DNA of 34,015 nt from JBDTVS01 sp040007095 (GTDB lineage Bacteria > Acidobacteriota > Vicinamibacteria > Vicinamibacterales > CAVVIG01), in the NCBI GenBank assembly GCA_040007095.1, contig JBDTVS010000028.1:1-34015 (forward strand), read 5' to 3'. Positions 1-8,194 of this stretch are shown here, one piece after another. Under the pieces are notes generated by a model. The model did no database searches, had not been told where the DNA came from, and saw nothing but the letters and a program-made list of their open reading frames with translations. The stretch's first letter is position 1; the number at the start of each line of letters is the position of its first letter. The translations under genes and the position numbers were made by a program.

Positions 1-385
1 CGAAGATCGACTTCGGGAAGGGGTTCGACTTCTGGAACACCATCCCGACGCGCCGGCGCAAATCGACGACATCGACCACCGGGGCGTAAATGTCGGTGCC
101 ATCGATGCGAATCGCCCCCTCGACGCGCGCGCCCGGCACGATGTCGTTCATGCGATTCAGCGACCTCAGGAACGTCGACTTGCCGCAGCCGGACGGACCG
201 ATGAGCGCCGTGACCTGATTCGAAAGAATGTTCAGGTTGATGTCGTGAAGCACCCGGACGGCGCCGTAGTAGAAATTCATCCCGACGACGTCGATCTTGC
301 CCGGGCGAGCCGCTTGCGGAACTCGCGGGGGCGCCAACGCCTCACGGGCCGCCGGCGCCATCGACGCCGGACCCTGCATCAGCAT
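1..385 (-). CDS. pstB: Phosphate ABC transporter ATP-binding protein PstB, N-terminal part (cut by window edge)
   Basis: Reading the minus strand gives about 128 codons of an ABC ATPase that would power phosphate import through PstA/PstC at the inner membrane. A 29-residue Ala/Pro-rich leader precedes KIDVVGMNFYYGA. The Walker A motif GPSGCGKS is at residues 63-70, followed by the PstB-typical LNRMND and, at the edge, VGMVFQKSNPFPKSIF. The Q-loop matches PstB of system 2 (30628-31461) and differs from PstB1 (QQPNPF). ATG at 385 is chosen because it follows AGGG by about 8 nt; in-frame ATGs at 379, 361 and 280 are alternatives, but 280 would cut the conserved KIDVVG strand. It lies 99 nt after the upstream kinase-like gene, and that gap holds a PHO-like repeat, so it may have its own promoter. 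Signature and Walker B motifs are outside the window. Confidence 0.94.
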   Translation of the reverse strand, partial: MLMQGPASMAPAAREALAPPRVPQAARPGKIDVVGMNFYYGAVRVLHDINLNILSNQVTALIGPSGCGKSTFLRSLNRMNDIVPGARVEGAIRIDGTDIYAPVVDVVDLRRRVGMVFQKSNPFPKSIF

Positions 386-427
386 CTGCAACACCCTAAC
401 GCGACGGGGTTTCCGGCCTGTTTCAGC

Positions 428-447
428 AATGTAAATTCCGTGTTACG
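428..447 (-). promoter_or_regulatory. Candidate PHO box before pstB
   Basis: On the minus strand GTAAC and TTTACA are arranged so that TAAC and TTAC start exactly 11 bp apart, 43-62 nt before the pstB start. The same TNAC-N7-TNAC layout occurs before the PhoB-like regulator, the large TonB receptor and pstS1. The 11-bp period is that of PhoB direct repeats in proteobacteria. That this is a PhoB site is inference. Confidence 0.45.
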
Positions 448-484
448 GGACCAGCCTGGGATTGTGAACAGGTCCGTCCGACGT

Positions 485-1216
485 TCACGGTTCCAGGAAT
501 CCAGCCACCTGCCTGCGCAGCTCGTCCTGGATGCGGTCGACCGGGCGTCGGGCATCCAGCGTGCGGAAGTGGAACTCGTCCGCCATCGAGGCGTACTCCC
601 GAAGCAGTCTGTTCTGGTACGCCCGGAAGCTGTCGTAGATGTCGTCGCCGAGCTTGAGATCCATCCCTGATTCCCAGAAGTCCATGCCCCGGGCCTCGAG
701 CACCCGGCCGATGAGGGTCTCGACGTCGACCTTCAGGTAAAACACGAGGTGCGGAGCAATCGCGAAGCCGTACAGACTCCGAAGCCACTGGCGATCGATG
801 CCCCGCACGCCAGCCCGGGCCAGCGCGGTGAAGATATACCGGTCGGACAGGACGACGAACCCGGCCTTGAGCGCGGGAATGATTTCTTTCTCGAGCCGGT
901 CCGCGAAGTCAGTGGCGTAGAGCAGCACGAACGTCAACTTGTTGAGCGTGTTGCTGGACTTCGCGAGCTCGATGGTCGGCTGCATCAGCAGCGATCGGGT
1001 CCAACCGGTCTCGATCACGCCGTAGCCCTTCACCTCGAGCCACTCGCGAAGCAGTTGAATCTGCGTGGTGCGTCCGACGCCGTCCGTGCCCTCGATCGCA
1101 ATGAGTTTGCCTGGATACTCGTTGATTGGCAGGTAGGGCACACCCCGGCCGTAGTAGCGCCCGGCTTGAATCTCTTCGTTCGCCCCGGGATTCTCTGCGT
1201 CAGACGATGGCGTCAT
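485..1216 (-). CDS. Thymidylate-kinase-like P-loop kinase, Walker A lysine replaced by arginine
   Basis: This 243-aa protein is paralogous to the next gene upstream. Both share YPGKL, a Walker A region, LL.ATDFADRLxxxIIPxLKAG, a [LA]DRY motif equivalent to the DR[YH] of thymidylate kinases, and a C-terminal lid-like region. Here the P-loop is GTDGVGRT (residues 43-50), so the invariant lysine of the GxxGxGKT motif is Arg49. It also carries a roughly 25-residue N-terminal extension absent from its partner. Its ATG at 1216 lies inside the end of the upstream kinase gene (17-bp overlap), so translation is probably coupled. Thymidylate kinases phosphorylate dTMP to dTDP; with Arg at this position it could be inactive, regulatory or altered in donor use. 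The setting between ppx and pstB argues for a role in phosphate or polyphosphate metabolism rather than housekeeping Tmk, but that is inference. Confidence 0.83.
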   Translation of the reverse strand: MTPSSDAENPGANEEIQAGRYYGRGVPYLPINEYPGKLIAIEGTDGVGRTTQIQLLREWLEVKGYGVIETGWTRSLLMQPTIELAKSSNTLNKLTFVLLYATDFADRLEKEIIPALKAGFVVLSDRYIFTALARAGVRGIDRQWLRSLYGFAIAPHLVFYLKVDVETLIGRVLEARGMDFWESGMDLKLGDDIYDSFRAYQNRLLREYASMADEFHFRTLDARRPVDRIQDELRRQVAGFLEP

Positions 1217-1898
1217 GGACAGTCTCCGTTTGGCTCCCGGCCAGGAATCGTCCGACCAACTGGCGGACGTGCCGCTGCTGGTCGGTAATGCTTCCCCGCG
1301 CGTCCACGACCTCCAGCCCGAATTCGCTCACCAGTCGATCGTACTCGCCGAGCACTTTCCCTTGAAACAGGCGAAAGCTCTCCAAGGGATTGGTGCTCCA
1401 GCCCAGATCCATCCCGGCTTCGTAGAACTTGAGCTTCACGCGCCGCGCCATGAGCCGATCGAGCGAGACGTCGATCGGCACTCGGAAATACAACGCCAGA
1501 TCGGGCTGGACGGCGAAACTGTACAGGTCGCGGACCCACTCGCGATCGACGCCGCGGGTCACGTCGCGGGCAAACGCCGTGTACGCGTAGCGGTCGGCCA
1601 GCACGATCATCCCCGCCTTGAGCGGAGGAATAATCTTGTACAACAGCCGATCAGCGAAGTCGGTCGCGTGCAGCAGGCTGAACGTCATGGGCGTCAGGGC
1701 GTTTTGCTTCTTCCCCGCTTTGGTCGCCGCCTTGACCAGGACGGAGGAGTTCCATTCGGTGAGGAACACGCGATGTCCTTCCGCGGTGAGCCACTTCTCG
1801 AGCAGCCCCAGTTGCGTCGTCTTGCCCGACCCGTCGATCCCCTCCACGACGAAGAGCTTCCCCGGGTATTCGTGCGGCTTTGTCAGGATGTTCAGCAT
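1200..1898 (-). CDS. Thymidylate kinase family protein (intact P-loop)
   Basis: A 232-aa member of the thymidylate kinase family with Walker A GIDGSGKT at residues 20-27, a DRYAYTAFARD motif matching the DR[YH] substrate/Mg site, and a basic segment (RLMARRVKLKFYEAGMD) in the lid position. Family members transfer phosphate from ATP to dTMP. The start ATG at 1898 is inside the end of the ppx reading frame, and no strong ribosome binding site is visible, so coupling to ppx is likely. The gene is followed by a paralog overlapping by 17 bp. A pair of such kinases beside ppx, CHAD, sixA and pst genes is unlike a normal tmk-holB context, so the true substrate is open. I leave the symbol blank for that reason. 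Confidence 0.87.
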   Translation of the reverse strand: MLNILTKPHEYPGKLFVVEGIDGSGKTTQLGLLEKWLTAEGHRVFLTEWNSSVLVKAATKAGKKQNALTPMTFSLLHATDFADRLLYKIIPPLKAGMIVLADRYAYTAFARDVTRGVDREWVRDLYSFAVQPDLALYFRVPIDVSLDRLMARRVKLKFYEAGMDLGWSTNPLESFRLFQGKVLGEYDRLVSEFGLEVVDARGSITDQQRHVRQLVGRFLAGSQTETVHDAIV

Positions 1899-3438
1899 AA
1901 GAGTGCCCGCTCGCTTCGAGGCGAAGCGGTTTTCCGATCACGTGTTCGAAGGGTGTGGCGTGGCGCGCGGCGGCCCAGATCTCGAGCTCGGCGTCGCCGG
2001 TCGTCCGCACCTGCAGGAGCGCATCGTCGCCGCGATCGGTGAGTGTGACGCCGGCGATGGTCTGCGCGTGACTGCGATCGAGACTTTCAGAGAGCCGGAG
2101 CATGGCGGAGAGCGTGCGGATGACCCGTCGGCGCGTCCGGCCGACGTCCGCGTAGCCCGCATGACGCCTGCTCGGCGTCGCTCTGCGGTGGTAGCGCGCG
2201 ACCAGCGCGATGGTCTCGATCTCGTCCGGTTCGAACCCGCGAAGCTCCCCGTTCTTGATCAAGTAGTAGGTATGTTTGTGGTGCTGGTCGTATGAGATGT
2301 GCACGCCGATGTCATGAAGCAGCGCGGCGTATTCGAGCCATTGGCGTTCGCAATCGGTCAGCTCGTGGACTGCGCGCGTCTGGTCGAACAGGCTGACCGC
2401 AAGTCGCGCCACCTGGTTGGCGTGCTCGGGCGCGTAGCGGCAGCGCTCGGCCAGCTCGATGACGCTTCGCTGGCGCACGTCGGGGTAGCGGTCGGCCTGC
2501 GCGATCTGTTGTCGGTGCCGATCGATGTAGTCGAGGACGAGGCCCTCGCGAAGTGAGTACCCGCACAGCGTGATCTCGGAGGCGCCCAGCCGCTGCAGGA
2601 TCGTGTCGAGCAGCACGACGCCGGCGGGCGCGAGGTCTGCGCGCCGGGGATCGAGTCCCGGAATTTTCAGGCGCTGTTCGAGGGTGAGCGGCACGATTTG
2701 CTTGCGCAGCCGACGGAGTTGTTTGGCCGTGACGCGTCGATTATGCCGCGAAGTCTCGGCTGGCCGGCCGTCGGTCCCCGCCGCCACGGCGCCCAGGCTG
2801 GCAATGGTCCCGGACGTGCCGATCACCCGATCGAAACCGGCGTTCGCGATGCGTGCGAGATAGTCGCCAGCGTCGGCGTCGATCCGTCTGATGATCTTGC
2901 GGGCGTCGCGCGGCGTCAGCGGATCGGTCTTGACGTAGCGCTCGGTCAGGCGAATCACGCCGAGCTTGAAGCTTTGTCCGAGCTCGATCTGCTGTCCGGT
3001 TCCGCGCGTGATTTCCACGCTGCCACCGCCGATGTCGACGACGACCGCGACGTCGCCGGTCAGGTTGACGCCGTACATCGCCGCGAGGTGAATCAGCCGC
3101 GCTTCCTCCGTGCCCGAGATCACGCGCGCGCGGATGCCGGTCTGTTCGGCGGCCGCCTGAAGGAACTCGCCGCCGTTTTCGGCCTCCCGGATGGCGCTGG
3201 TCGCGACGGCGACGATCTCGTCCACGCCGTGCGACTCGGCCAATCGCGCGAATTTAGAGAGCACCTGCAGCGCCGCCTGCATCGCCTCGGGTGTCAGCGA
3301 CCGTCCGTCGAGACCACCGGCACCCAGCCGGACCATCTCCTTCTCGCGATCGGACACTTCGAACGAGAGGTCCGGTCGGATCCGCACGACGATCATGTGC
3401 AGGGAATTGGTCCCGATATCGATCGCGGCGATTCGCAT
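1651..3438 (-). CDS. ppx: Exopolyphosphatase / pppGpp phosphohydrolase (Ppx/GppA) with HD-like C-terminal domain
   Basis: The first ~510 residues are a canonical Ppx/GppA enzyme, which releases phosphate from polyphosphate ends or converts pppGpp to ppGpp. Visible motifs are AIDIGTNS (5-12), ATSAIREA (79-86), VVDIGGGSVEI (133-143) and GTSGTI (207-212), all of the actin-like/ASKHA nucleotide-binding fold. A C-terminal HD-type helical domain follows, with LHDIG at 374-378. From about residue 514 (position ~1898) the frame runs on for 82 codons through the start of the next gene in a different frame, giving a basic, low-complexity tail unlike the family. The natural end may therefore be near 1900, and the long overlap may reflect a lost stop codon or a frameshift. 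It is divergent from the CHAD gene across 70 bp, so the two may share a control region. It heads the ppx-kinase-kinase(-pstB) run. Confidence 0.9.
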   Translation of the reverse strand: MRIAAIDIGTNSLHMIVVRIRPDLSFEVSDREKEMVRLGAGGLDGRSLTPEAMQAALQVLSKFARLAESHGVDEIVAVATSAIREAENGGEFLQAAAEQTGIRARVISGTEEARLIHLAAMYGVNLTGDVAVVVDIGGGSVEITRGTGQQIELGQSFKLGVIRLTERYVKTDPLTPRDARKIIRRIDADAGDYLARIANAGFDRVIGTSGTIASLGAVAAGTDGRPAETSRHNRRVTAKQLRRLRKQIVPLTLEQRLKIPGLDPRRADLAPAGVVLLDTILQRLGASEITLCGYSLREGLVLDYIDRHRQQIAQADRYPDVRQRSVIELAERCRYAPEHANQVARLAVSLFDQTRAVHELTDCERQWLEYAALLHDIGVHISYDQHHKHTYYLIKNGELRGFEPDEIETIALVARYHRRATPSRRHAGYADVGRTRRRVIRTLSAMLRLSESLDRSHAQTIAGVTLTDRGDDALLQVRTTGDAELEIWAAARHATPFEHVIGKPLRLEASGHSYAEHPDKAARIPGEALRRGGDRRVGQDDATGAAREVAHRGRTSRVPHRMELLRPGQGGDQSGEEAKRPDAHDVQPAARDRLR

Positions 3439-3508
3439 GTAAACTCTGTCTGTGGCCTCACGCCCACGACCGGGCCGGTAGCATCCCCCGGCGCGCCTCG
3501 CCTATATC

Positions 3509-4411
3509 ATGACCGTTTCGCGCTCTCGTTACGAACTCCTGCAGCCGCGGCTGGCCTTGTTTACCCGAATGTTGCAAGGTGTGGAGGAAGGCCGTCCGCG
3601 CGCGGTCCATCGGACGCGCGTCGCCGTCAGGCGCCTCAGGGAAGTGCTGCCGGTGCTCCAGCTCGACAGCGACGTTGTCCGTCGTCTGGGACGAGGTTTG
3701 CGTCGGGTGACCCAGCGGCTGGGTACCGTGCGCGAGCTCGATGCGATCCTGCTTCTTGTTGAGGCGATGGGCGTCTCCGGGCGATACGACGGGACCACCT
3801 TGTCGCGCGTCGCGGGGGCGGTTGCGAAGGAACGGGCGGAGGTGCCGGGGCGCAACGGCTCCAGGCTGTCCAAAGGTGAGCTGCGGCGCCTGGCCGCCAA
3901 GCTCGAGAGGGTGGCCGAGGCCCTGAAGGGTGAGGATAGAGGTCGTGAGGCTTCGCGCGGCTGCCAATGGGCCGTCGATGCGCGGGTCAGGCATCGCGCG
4001 GACGCCCTGAGAAAGGCCGTCGACGCCGCCGGCAGCGTGTATCTCGCAGAGCGCGTCCACACCGTGCGGATCGTGCTGAAGAAGTTTCGGTATGCGGCCG
4101 AATTGAAAGCGGAGATGTCAGGTGACGGCACATGGGCTGACGATCTGGCCGGCCTGAAACGGGCGCAGCGGCTGCTCGGACGGCTGCGCGATCGGCAAGT
4201 CTTGATGGATCGCGTGCGTCAGTTGCAGGCGTCGCTCACGCCCCCCGATCTTGGCCTCTGGCGCGCGCTGGATTCGTTGTTGATCGCCGTCGAGAAGGAG
4301 TGCCGGCGATTGCACGCGCGCTACCTGCGGAACGCGCCAGAGTTGCTCCGGTGGTGCGACCGCATCGCCGGCCGCGCGCTCGACGCACCGGTGAGACAGC
4401 GTGCCGGATAG
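3509..4411 (+). CDS. CHAD domain protein (polyphosphate-binding helical domain)
   Basis: A 300-aa protein that is almost entirely one CHAD domain. The domain's conserved His plus basic residues are visible in two helices: VHRTRVAVRRLRE near residues 33-45 (His34, Arg37, Arg41, Arg42) and VHTVRIVLKKFRYAAE near 183-198 (His184, Arg187, Lys191, Lys192, Arg194). CHAD domains bind polyphosphate granules through such positive surfaces. There is no signal peptide or membrane segment, so it is probably cytoplasmic. It is divergent from ppx and lies 10 bp ahead of sixA with a shared direction. The pairing with an exopolyphosphatase supports a polyphosphate-related role. A missing CYTH domain means it is not a triphosphatase fusion. 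Confidence 0.92.
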   Translation: MTVSRSRYELLQPRLALFTRMLQGVEEGRPRAVHRTRVAVRRLREVLPVLQLDSDVVRRLGRGLRRVTQRLGTVRELDAILLLVEAMGVSGRYDGTTLSRVAGAVAKERAEVPGRNGSRLSKGELRRLAAKLERVAEALKGEDRGREASRGCQWAVDARVRHRADALRKAVDAAGSVYLAERVHTVRIVLKKFRYAAELKAEMSGDGTWADDLAGLKRAQRLLGRLRDRQVLMDRVRQLQASLTPPDLGLWRALDSLLIAVEKECRRLHARYLRNAPELLRWCDRIAGRALDAPVRQRAG

Positions 4412-4421
4412 AGGGGGAGCC

Positions 4422-4925
4422 ATGGCCGAGTATCAGCTCTATCTGATTCGACACGGTGTCGCCGAAGATCGCGGCGAGGCGTGGCCCGACGATGCGAAGC
4501 GGCCGCTGACCAGCGACGGCGCGAGCCGGCTGCGGAAGTCCGCCCGCGGCCTGGCCCGGCTCGGCGTGTCGCTCGACGTCGTGCTCACCAGTCCCCTCGT
4601 GCGCACCAGGCAGACGAGCGACATCGTGGCTTCGGTCTTCGATCCCCGGCCGCCCGTCGTCGTCGTGGACGCGCTCGCGCCCGGCGGAGCGTTTTCGAGC
4701 CTGGTGAGCGAGATCGAGAAACAGTCGCGCCGCCCGAGCATGGCGCTGGTGGGTCACGAGCCTGACATCGGTGAGATCGCGGCGCAGCTGGCCGGCTTGC
4801 GTCATCGATTGGAGTTCAAGAAGGGCGCGGTCTGCCGCATCGACCTCGAATCGTTGTCACCGCCGGGCAGGGGAAGGCTCCAATGGTTCCTCACGCCTCG
4901 CATCATGCGCGCGCTGCGCCGGTAA
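4422..4925 (+). CDS. sixA: Histidine phosphatase family protein, SixA-like
   Basis: A 167-aa protein of the branch-2 small histidine phosphatases. RHG at residues 10-12 contains the nucleophile His11; LTSPLVRTRQT at 55-65 holds the conserved arginines; VGHEPD at 110-115 supplies the second histidine (His112). SixA removes phosphate from phosphohistidine in phosphorelay proteins, and relatives act on other phosphoesters. ATG at 4422 is preferred over the upstream start at 4401 because GAGGGGGAG lies just before it and the protein then begins MAEYQLYLIRHG, as in the family. It follows the CHAD gene by 10 bp and is likely co-transcribed with it. CHAD-sixA pairs are familiar in polyphosphate-related gene sets. 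Confidence 0.9.
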   Translation: MAEYQLYLIRHGVAEDRGEAWPDDAKRPLTSDGASRLRKSARGLARLGVSLDVVLTSPLVRTRQTSDIVASVFDPRPPVVVVDALAPGGAFSSLVSEIEKQSRRPSMALVGHEPDIGEIAAQLAGLRHRLEFKKGAVCRIDLESLSPPGRGRLQWFLTPRIMRALRR

Positions 4926-4943
4926 ACAGGGCAGGTGAAGCGG

Positions 4944-4967
4944 GCAGGTCTGGTGGGCCCACCCTGC
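4944..4967. terminator. Hairpin between convergent sixA and response-regulator genes
   Basis: A perfect 12-bp palindrome GGTGGGCCCACC (4952-4963) sits in the 46-bp gap between the convergent ends and is extended by GCAGG/CCTGC outside. It lacks a clear T-run, so it may be a bidirectional stop or only a transcript-end hairpin. Confidence 0.4.
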
Positions 4968-4971
4968 TTGG

Positions 4972-5661
<690 letters not shown>

Positions 5662-5711
5662 ATGGCTGCCAGCTCACAGTAGCCACAGCAAGTTTCACCC
5701 TCGTGTCGCGC

Positions 5712-5731
5712 TTGTAAAATGTGGGTTACAA
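5712..5731 (-). promoter_or_regulatory. Candidate PHO box before the PhoB-like regulator
   Basis: The minus strand reads TGTAACCCACATTTTACA: TAAC and TTAC start 11 bp apart, 51-70 nt upstream of the regulator start. It is closely similar to the site before pstB at 428-447 (GTAAC, spacer, TTTACA). Autoregulation by PhoB is an inference from spacing and similarity. Confidence 0.45.
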
Positions 5732-5918
5732 CCGGGACAGTCGCCCGGCGCTGAGATTCGTCCGATTGTCCGGCCGCTGCGCTCGCGCAAGGCGCGGGCC
5801 CGGCCCGGATGATCGGAGAAATCAAGAGCCACCGTTCGGCAATCACCCTCGGCGGCCGTCGCCAGCATCCGCGCAGCGCGTCGGCCACGAGGTCGGTCGT
5901 GACCGACGGCTCAGTCCC

Positions 5919-7082
5919 TCACGCGATCGACAACTTTCGGGGAAACTGCGAGTTGTCTTCGAGGAACGTTTTCTTCGTCTCCAGCTCTTTTTCCGTCGGC
6001 TGCACCTTTCCGGTCACATCGGTCACGCGCGAGACCAGCGTGTGCTCGCCCGGCGTGGCGCCGGGCCAGATGTAAGTGAACAGCTTCCAGGAATATTTTC
6101 CGCTGGTGGATGGATCCATCGTCGCCGGTTGCCAGGGACCGTTATCGACGCTGACCTCGACCGACTTCAACGGCGTCCCGTCGTTCAGCACCACCCCGAG
6201 CACTTTGTGACCGCCGCTGTCGCGGGAGACGCGCGCGATGAAGGACTTCAGCTGCATGTGCGTCACCGCCGTTTCCTTCCACTTCATCTCGCCATCGATC
6301 ATCTCGCCCCGCAGCGTGCGGTACCACCGTGCCTGGAACTTGCCGAGGTACTGCTCCTGCTGCACGAAAATCTCCGACAGCCATTTGACGTTCGCGACGC
6401 CATACCAACCCGGCACGAGCAGACGCAGCGGGGCGCCCTGGTGCTTGGTGAGCGGCTCGCCGTTGAGCGCGTAAGCCAGAAACGGTTCGGGCGACAACGC
6501 TTTCTCGCGCGAGAGGCTGCGGCCGAATTGCTGCTCCACCTTGTATTTGTTGGTCCGGAACTCGACCTCCTCTTCACCGTGATCGGCGCCAAAGAAGACC
6601 AACTCCCGCGCGTCGCGCTTCACGCCCGCCTTGTCGAGCACGGCGCGAAGCGGAACGCCGGTCCAGCGGCCATTTCCGGAGAGACCCTGGAGCGGTCGAC
6701 GGTTGCCCGAGCACTCGAATCCGGCGATGAGCTCCGTGCTGCGCATCTTCTTGAGGTCGTCGAGCGATAGCGACACCGACTGGTCCACCAGCCCGGAGAC
6801 CTTCAGCCGAAACGTCGTCGGATTGACGTCCGGGTGTCCGTAGTGCTGGGTGGTGAAGAATTGATCCTTGGGTGTGAACGCGCCGTCGATCTTGCGCACG
6901 TCGATGATGCGTCGGTCGGGGCCGGTGACCAACACCACGTTCTCGGGCATGTCGGTAAAGGGCACGAGGGCCTCGCCTTGTGCCAGCGCCGGCAGCGCCC
7001 ACTCCGGCAGACCCAGGACGCCGAGCCCGGCCGCGACGAGGCTGCCTTTGAGAACTTCCCGACGTGTGTGCTGTCTTGTCAT
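5919..7082 (-). CDS. Tat-exported sulfite-oxidase-family molybdopterin oxidoreductase
   Basis: A 387-aa protein with a twin-arginine signal (TRREVLKGSLVAAGLG, residues 6-21), so it is exported folded with its molybdenum cofactor. The catalytic domain contains GFECSGNRRP, whose Cys124 is the expected molybdenum ligand of the sulfite oxidase family, and GWYGVANVKWL with the conserved basic residues of the pterin-binding site. A C-terminal Mo-co dimerisation domain (about 270-387) is present, as in SorA/SoxC and plant sulfite oxidase and unlike YedY/MsrP, which lacks it. Likely electron acceptors are cytochromes, but no heme subunit gene is adjacent. The substrate may be sulfite or another sulfur oxyanion. 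The nearby DsrE-like and CysNC genes fit a sulfur context. Confidence 0.91.
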   Translation of the reverse strand: MTRQHTRREVLKGSLVAAGLGVLGLPEWALPALAQGEALVPFTDMPENVVLVTGPDRRIIDVRKIDGAFTPKDQFFTTQHYGHPDVNPTTFRLKVSGLVDQSVSLSLDDLKKMRSTELIAGFECSGNRRPLQGLSGNGRWTGVPLRAVLDKAGVKRDARELVFFGADHGEEEVEFRTNKYKVEQQFGRSLSREKALSPEPFLAYALNGEPLTKHQGAPLRLLVPGWYGVANVKWLSEIFVQQEQYLGKFQARWYRTLRGEMIDGEMKWKETAVTHMQLKSFIARVSRDSGGHKVLGVVLNDGTPLKSVEVSVDNGPWQPATMDPSTSGKYSWKLFTYIWPGATPGEHTLVSRVTDVTGKVQPTEKELETKKTFLEDNSQFPRKLSIA

Positions 7083-7516
7083 GATCGCAGGCCTTCCAAG
7101 TGCTGACTTTCAGGTTTTCAGTTCGGGCTACGTTTCTCAGCGGCCTGCTAGATTCCGCCAGCCGCCGCTCACGCACCCGCCTCATTTCCGTGATGACGCG
7201 TGTGAAGGATCATACTTCCGTGGCACGCCGCTGCCAACGCCTTCTTGGCTCAGTGCGCGCGGCGAACCGGGGGTGACCTCCAACCTGACCCAGCGCCGGG
7301 ATGCAGGCGTGCGCCCAGACGACAGCCCAGACGACCGCCCCATGGTGGGGACGCCCGCGCCTGTGCTAGGCTCGCACCCGGTGAGCCGGTCACGCCATCC
7401 GGCGGACCGGCCAGGCGGCCTGCCTCGCGTGGTGGTTGCGCCCCTCTGTTCCGCGCCTGAATGACGCGCGGACCACTGGCCGGCAGAAGTTGTGACACAC
7501 AGCCCAGGAGCGTCTG
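7083..7516. other. 434-bp gene-free stretch between divergent genes
   Basis: The region separates the molybdoenzyme (minus) from the DsrE-like gene (plus). Reading frames through it have no recognisable domain and look like GC-driven shadows. I see no clear riboswitch, tRNA or repeat; the promoters of both genes must lie here. AGGAG at 7504-7508 is the ribosome binding site for the gene at 7517. Confidence 0.5.
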
Positions 7517-8170
7517 ATGTCTTCATCGAACGGCCGCCGCACCTTTCTCTCGACTGTCGCATCACTCGCCGGACTGGCGGCGACACAAGCGTCCGCGAGT
7601 CAGCAACCGCGCGGCCAGGCGGCCGCCGTGCCTGGCGAATTCGATGTGGCCTGGCTCGACAAGATGGTGGGGAAGCACAAGCAACTCTACGACCTCGGCG
7701 GGTTGGAGCTCGCCGTCGACCCGCGACCGCTCCGCTTCGCGCGCAACTTTCTCGACACGTTTCGCGACACCTATCGTCTCGAGTTTCCTGAGATCAACAC
7801 GGCGGTCGGGATCTCGGGTCCGGCGTTTCCGATGAACGCTTCTGACCGGTTGTGGGCGAAATACAAGCTCGGCGAGCGTTCAAAGATCATCGACCCTGCG
7901 ACCAAGCAGCCCGCCGTGCGCAACATCTTTTACGAGGACCCGGGCGAGATCAGCATCAAGGCGCTCCAGGCGCGCGGCACGGTCTTCTGGCAGTGCAACG
8001 TCGCGCTCGGCCTGGTCGCCCAGCAGTTGGCGGCGGCGTCCCAGTTGCCGGTCGCCGAGGTCCGGGCGGATCTGATCGCAGGACTCAATCCTGGTGTGCG
8101 CTTGATGCCGTCGCACGTGATGGCGCTCGCGCTGGCGCAGGAGCACGGCTTCACGTATATGAAGCCCTGA
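7517..8170 (+). CDS. Tat-exported DsrE/DsrF-like protein
   Basis: A 217-aa protein with a twin-arginine-type signal (GRRTFLSTVASLAGLAATQASA, around residues 6-27). The C-terminal half resembles DsrE/DsrF-like folds: a hydrophobic strand ending in a single cysteine (FWQC, Cys160), then LIAGLNPGVRLMPSHVMALALAQEHGFTYMKP at the end, matching the family pattern of PGV..[VM]PS.V..[LA]..AQ..G..Y..P. DsrE-family proteins carry or process sulfane sulfur; some exported members have unknown roles. The single Cys could be the sulfur-carrying residue. AGGAG 7 nt upstream supports the start. It is divergent from the sulfite-oxidase-like gene and convergent with cysNC, which together suggest sulfur chemistry. 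The exact function is unknown. Confidence 0.78.
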   Translation: MSSSNGRRTFLSTVASLAGLAATQASASQQPRGQAAAVPGEFDVAWLDKMVGKHKQLYDLGGLELAVDPRPLRFARNFLDTFRDTYRLEFPEINTAVGISGPAFPMNASDRLWAKYKLGERSKIIDPATKQPAVRNIFYEDPGEISIKALQARGTVFWQCNVALGLVAQQLAAASQLPVAEVRADLIAGLNPGVRLMPSHVMALALAQEHGFTYMKP

Positions 8171-8194
8171 TTAGTCCCCTAGTCTAGACCGCCG

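Noticed and set aside
245..670. Plus-strand frame through pstB and the first kinase gene
   Set aside because: It is antisense to two recognised genes and has no domain; a GC-rich shadow.
2698..3762. 354-codon plus-strand frame opposite ppx
   Set aside because: Runs antisense to the conserved Ppx domain, composition is that of a complement frame, no motif.
4481..4765. Alternative frames inside sixA and CHAD genes
   Set aside because: Arg/Ala-rich shadows of strongly conserved genes.
5662..5918. Short frames between the response regulator and the molybdoenzyme
   Set aside because: No signal peptide, domain or convincing start; most likely promoter DNA of the regulator.
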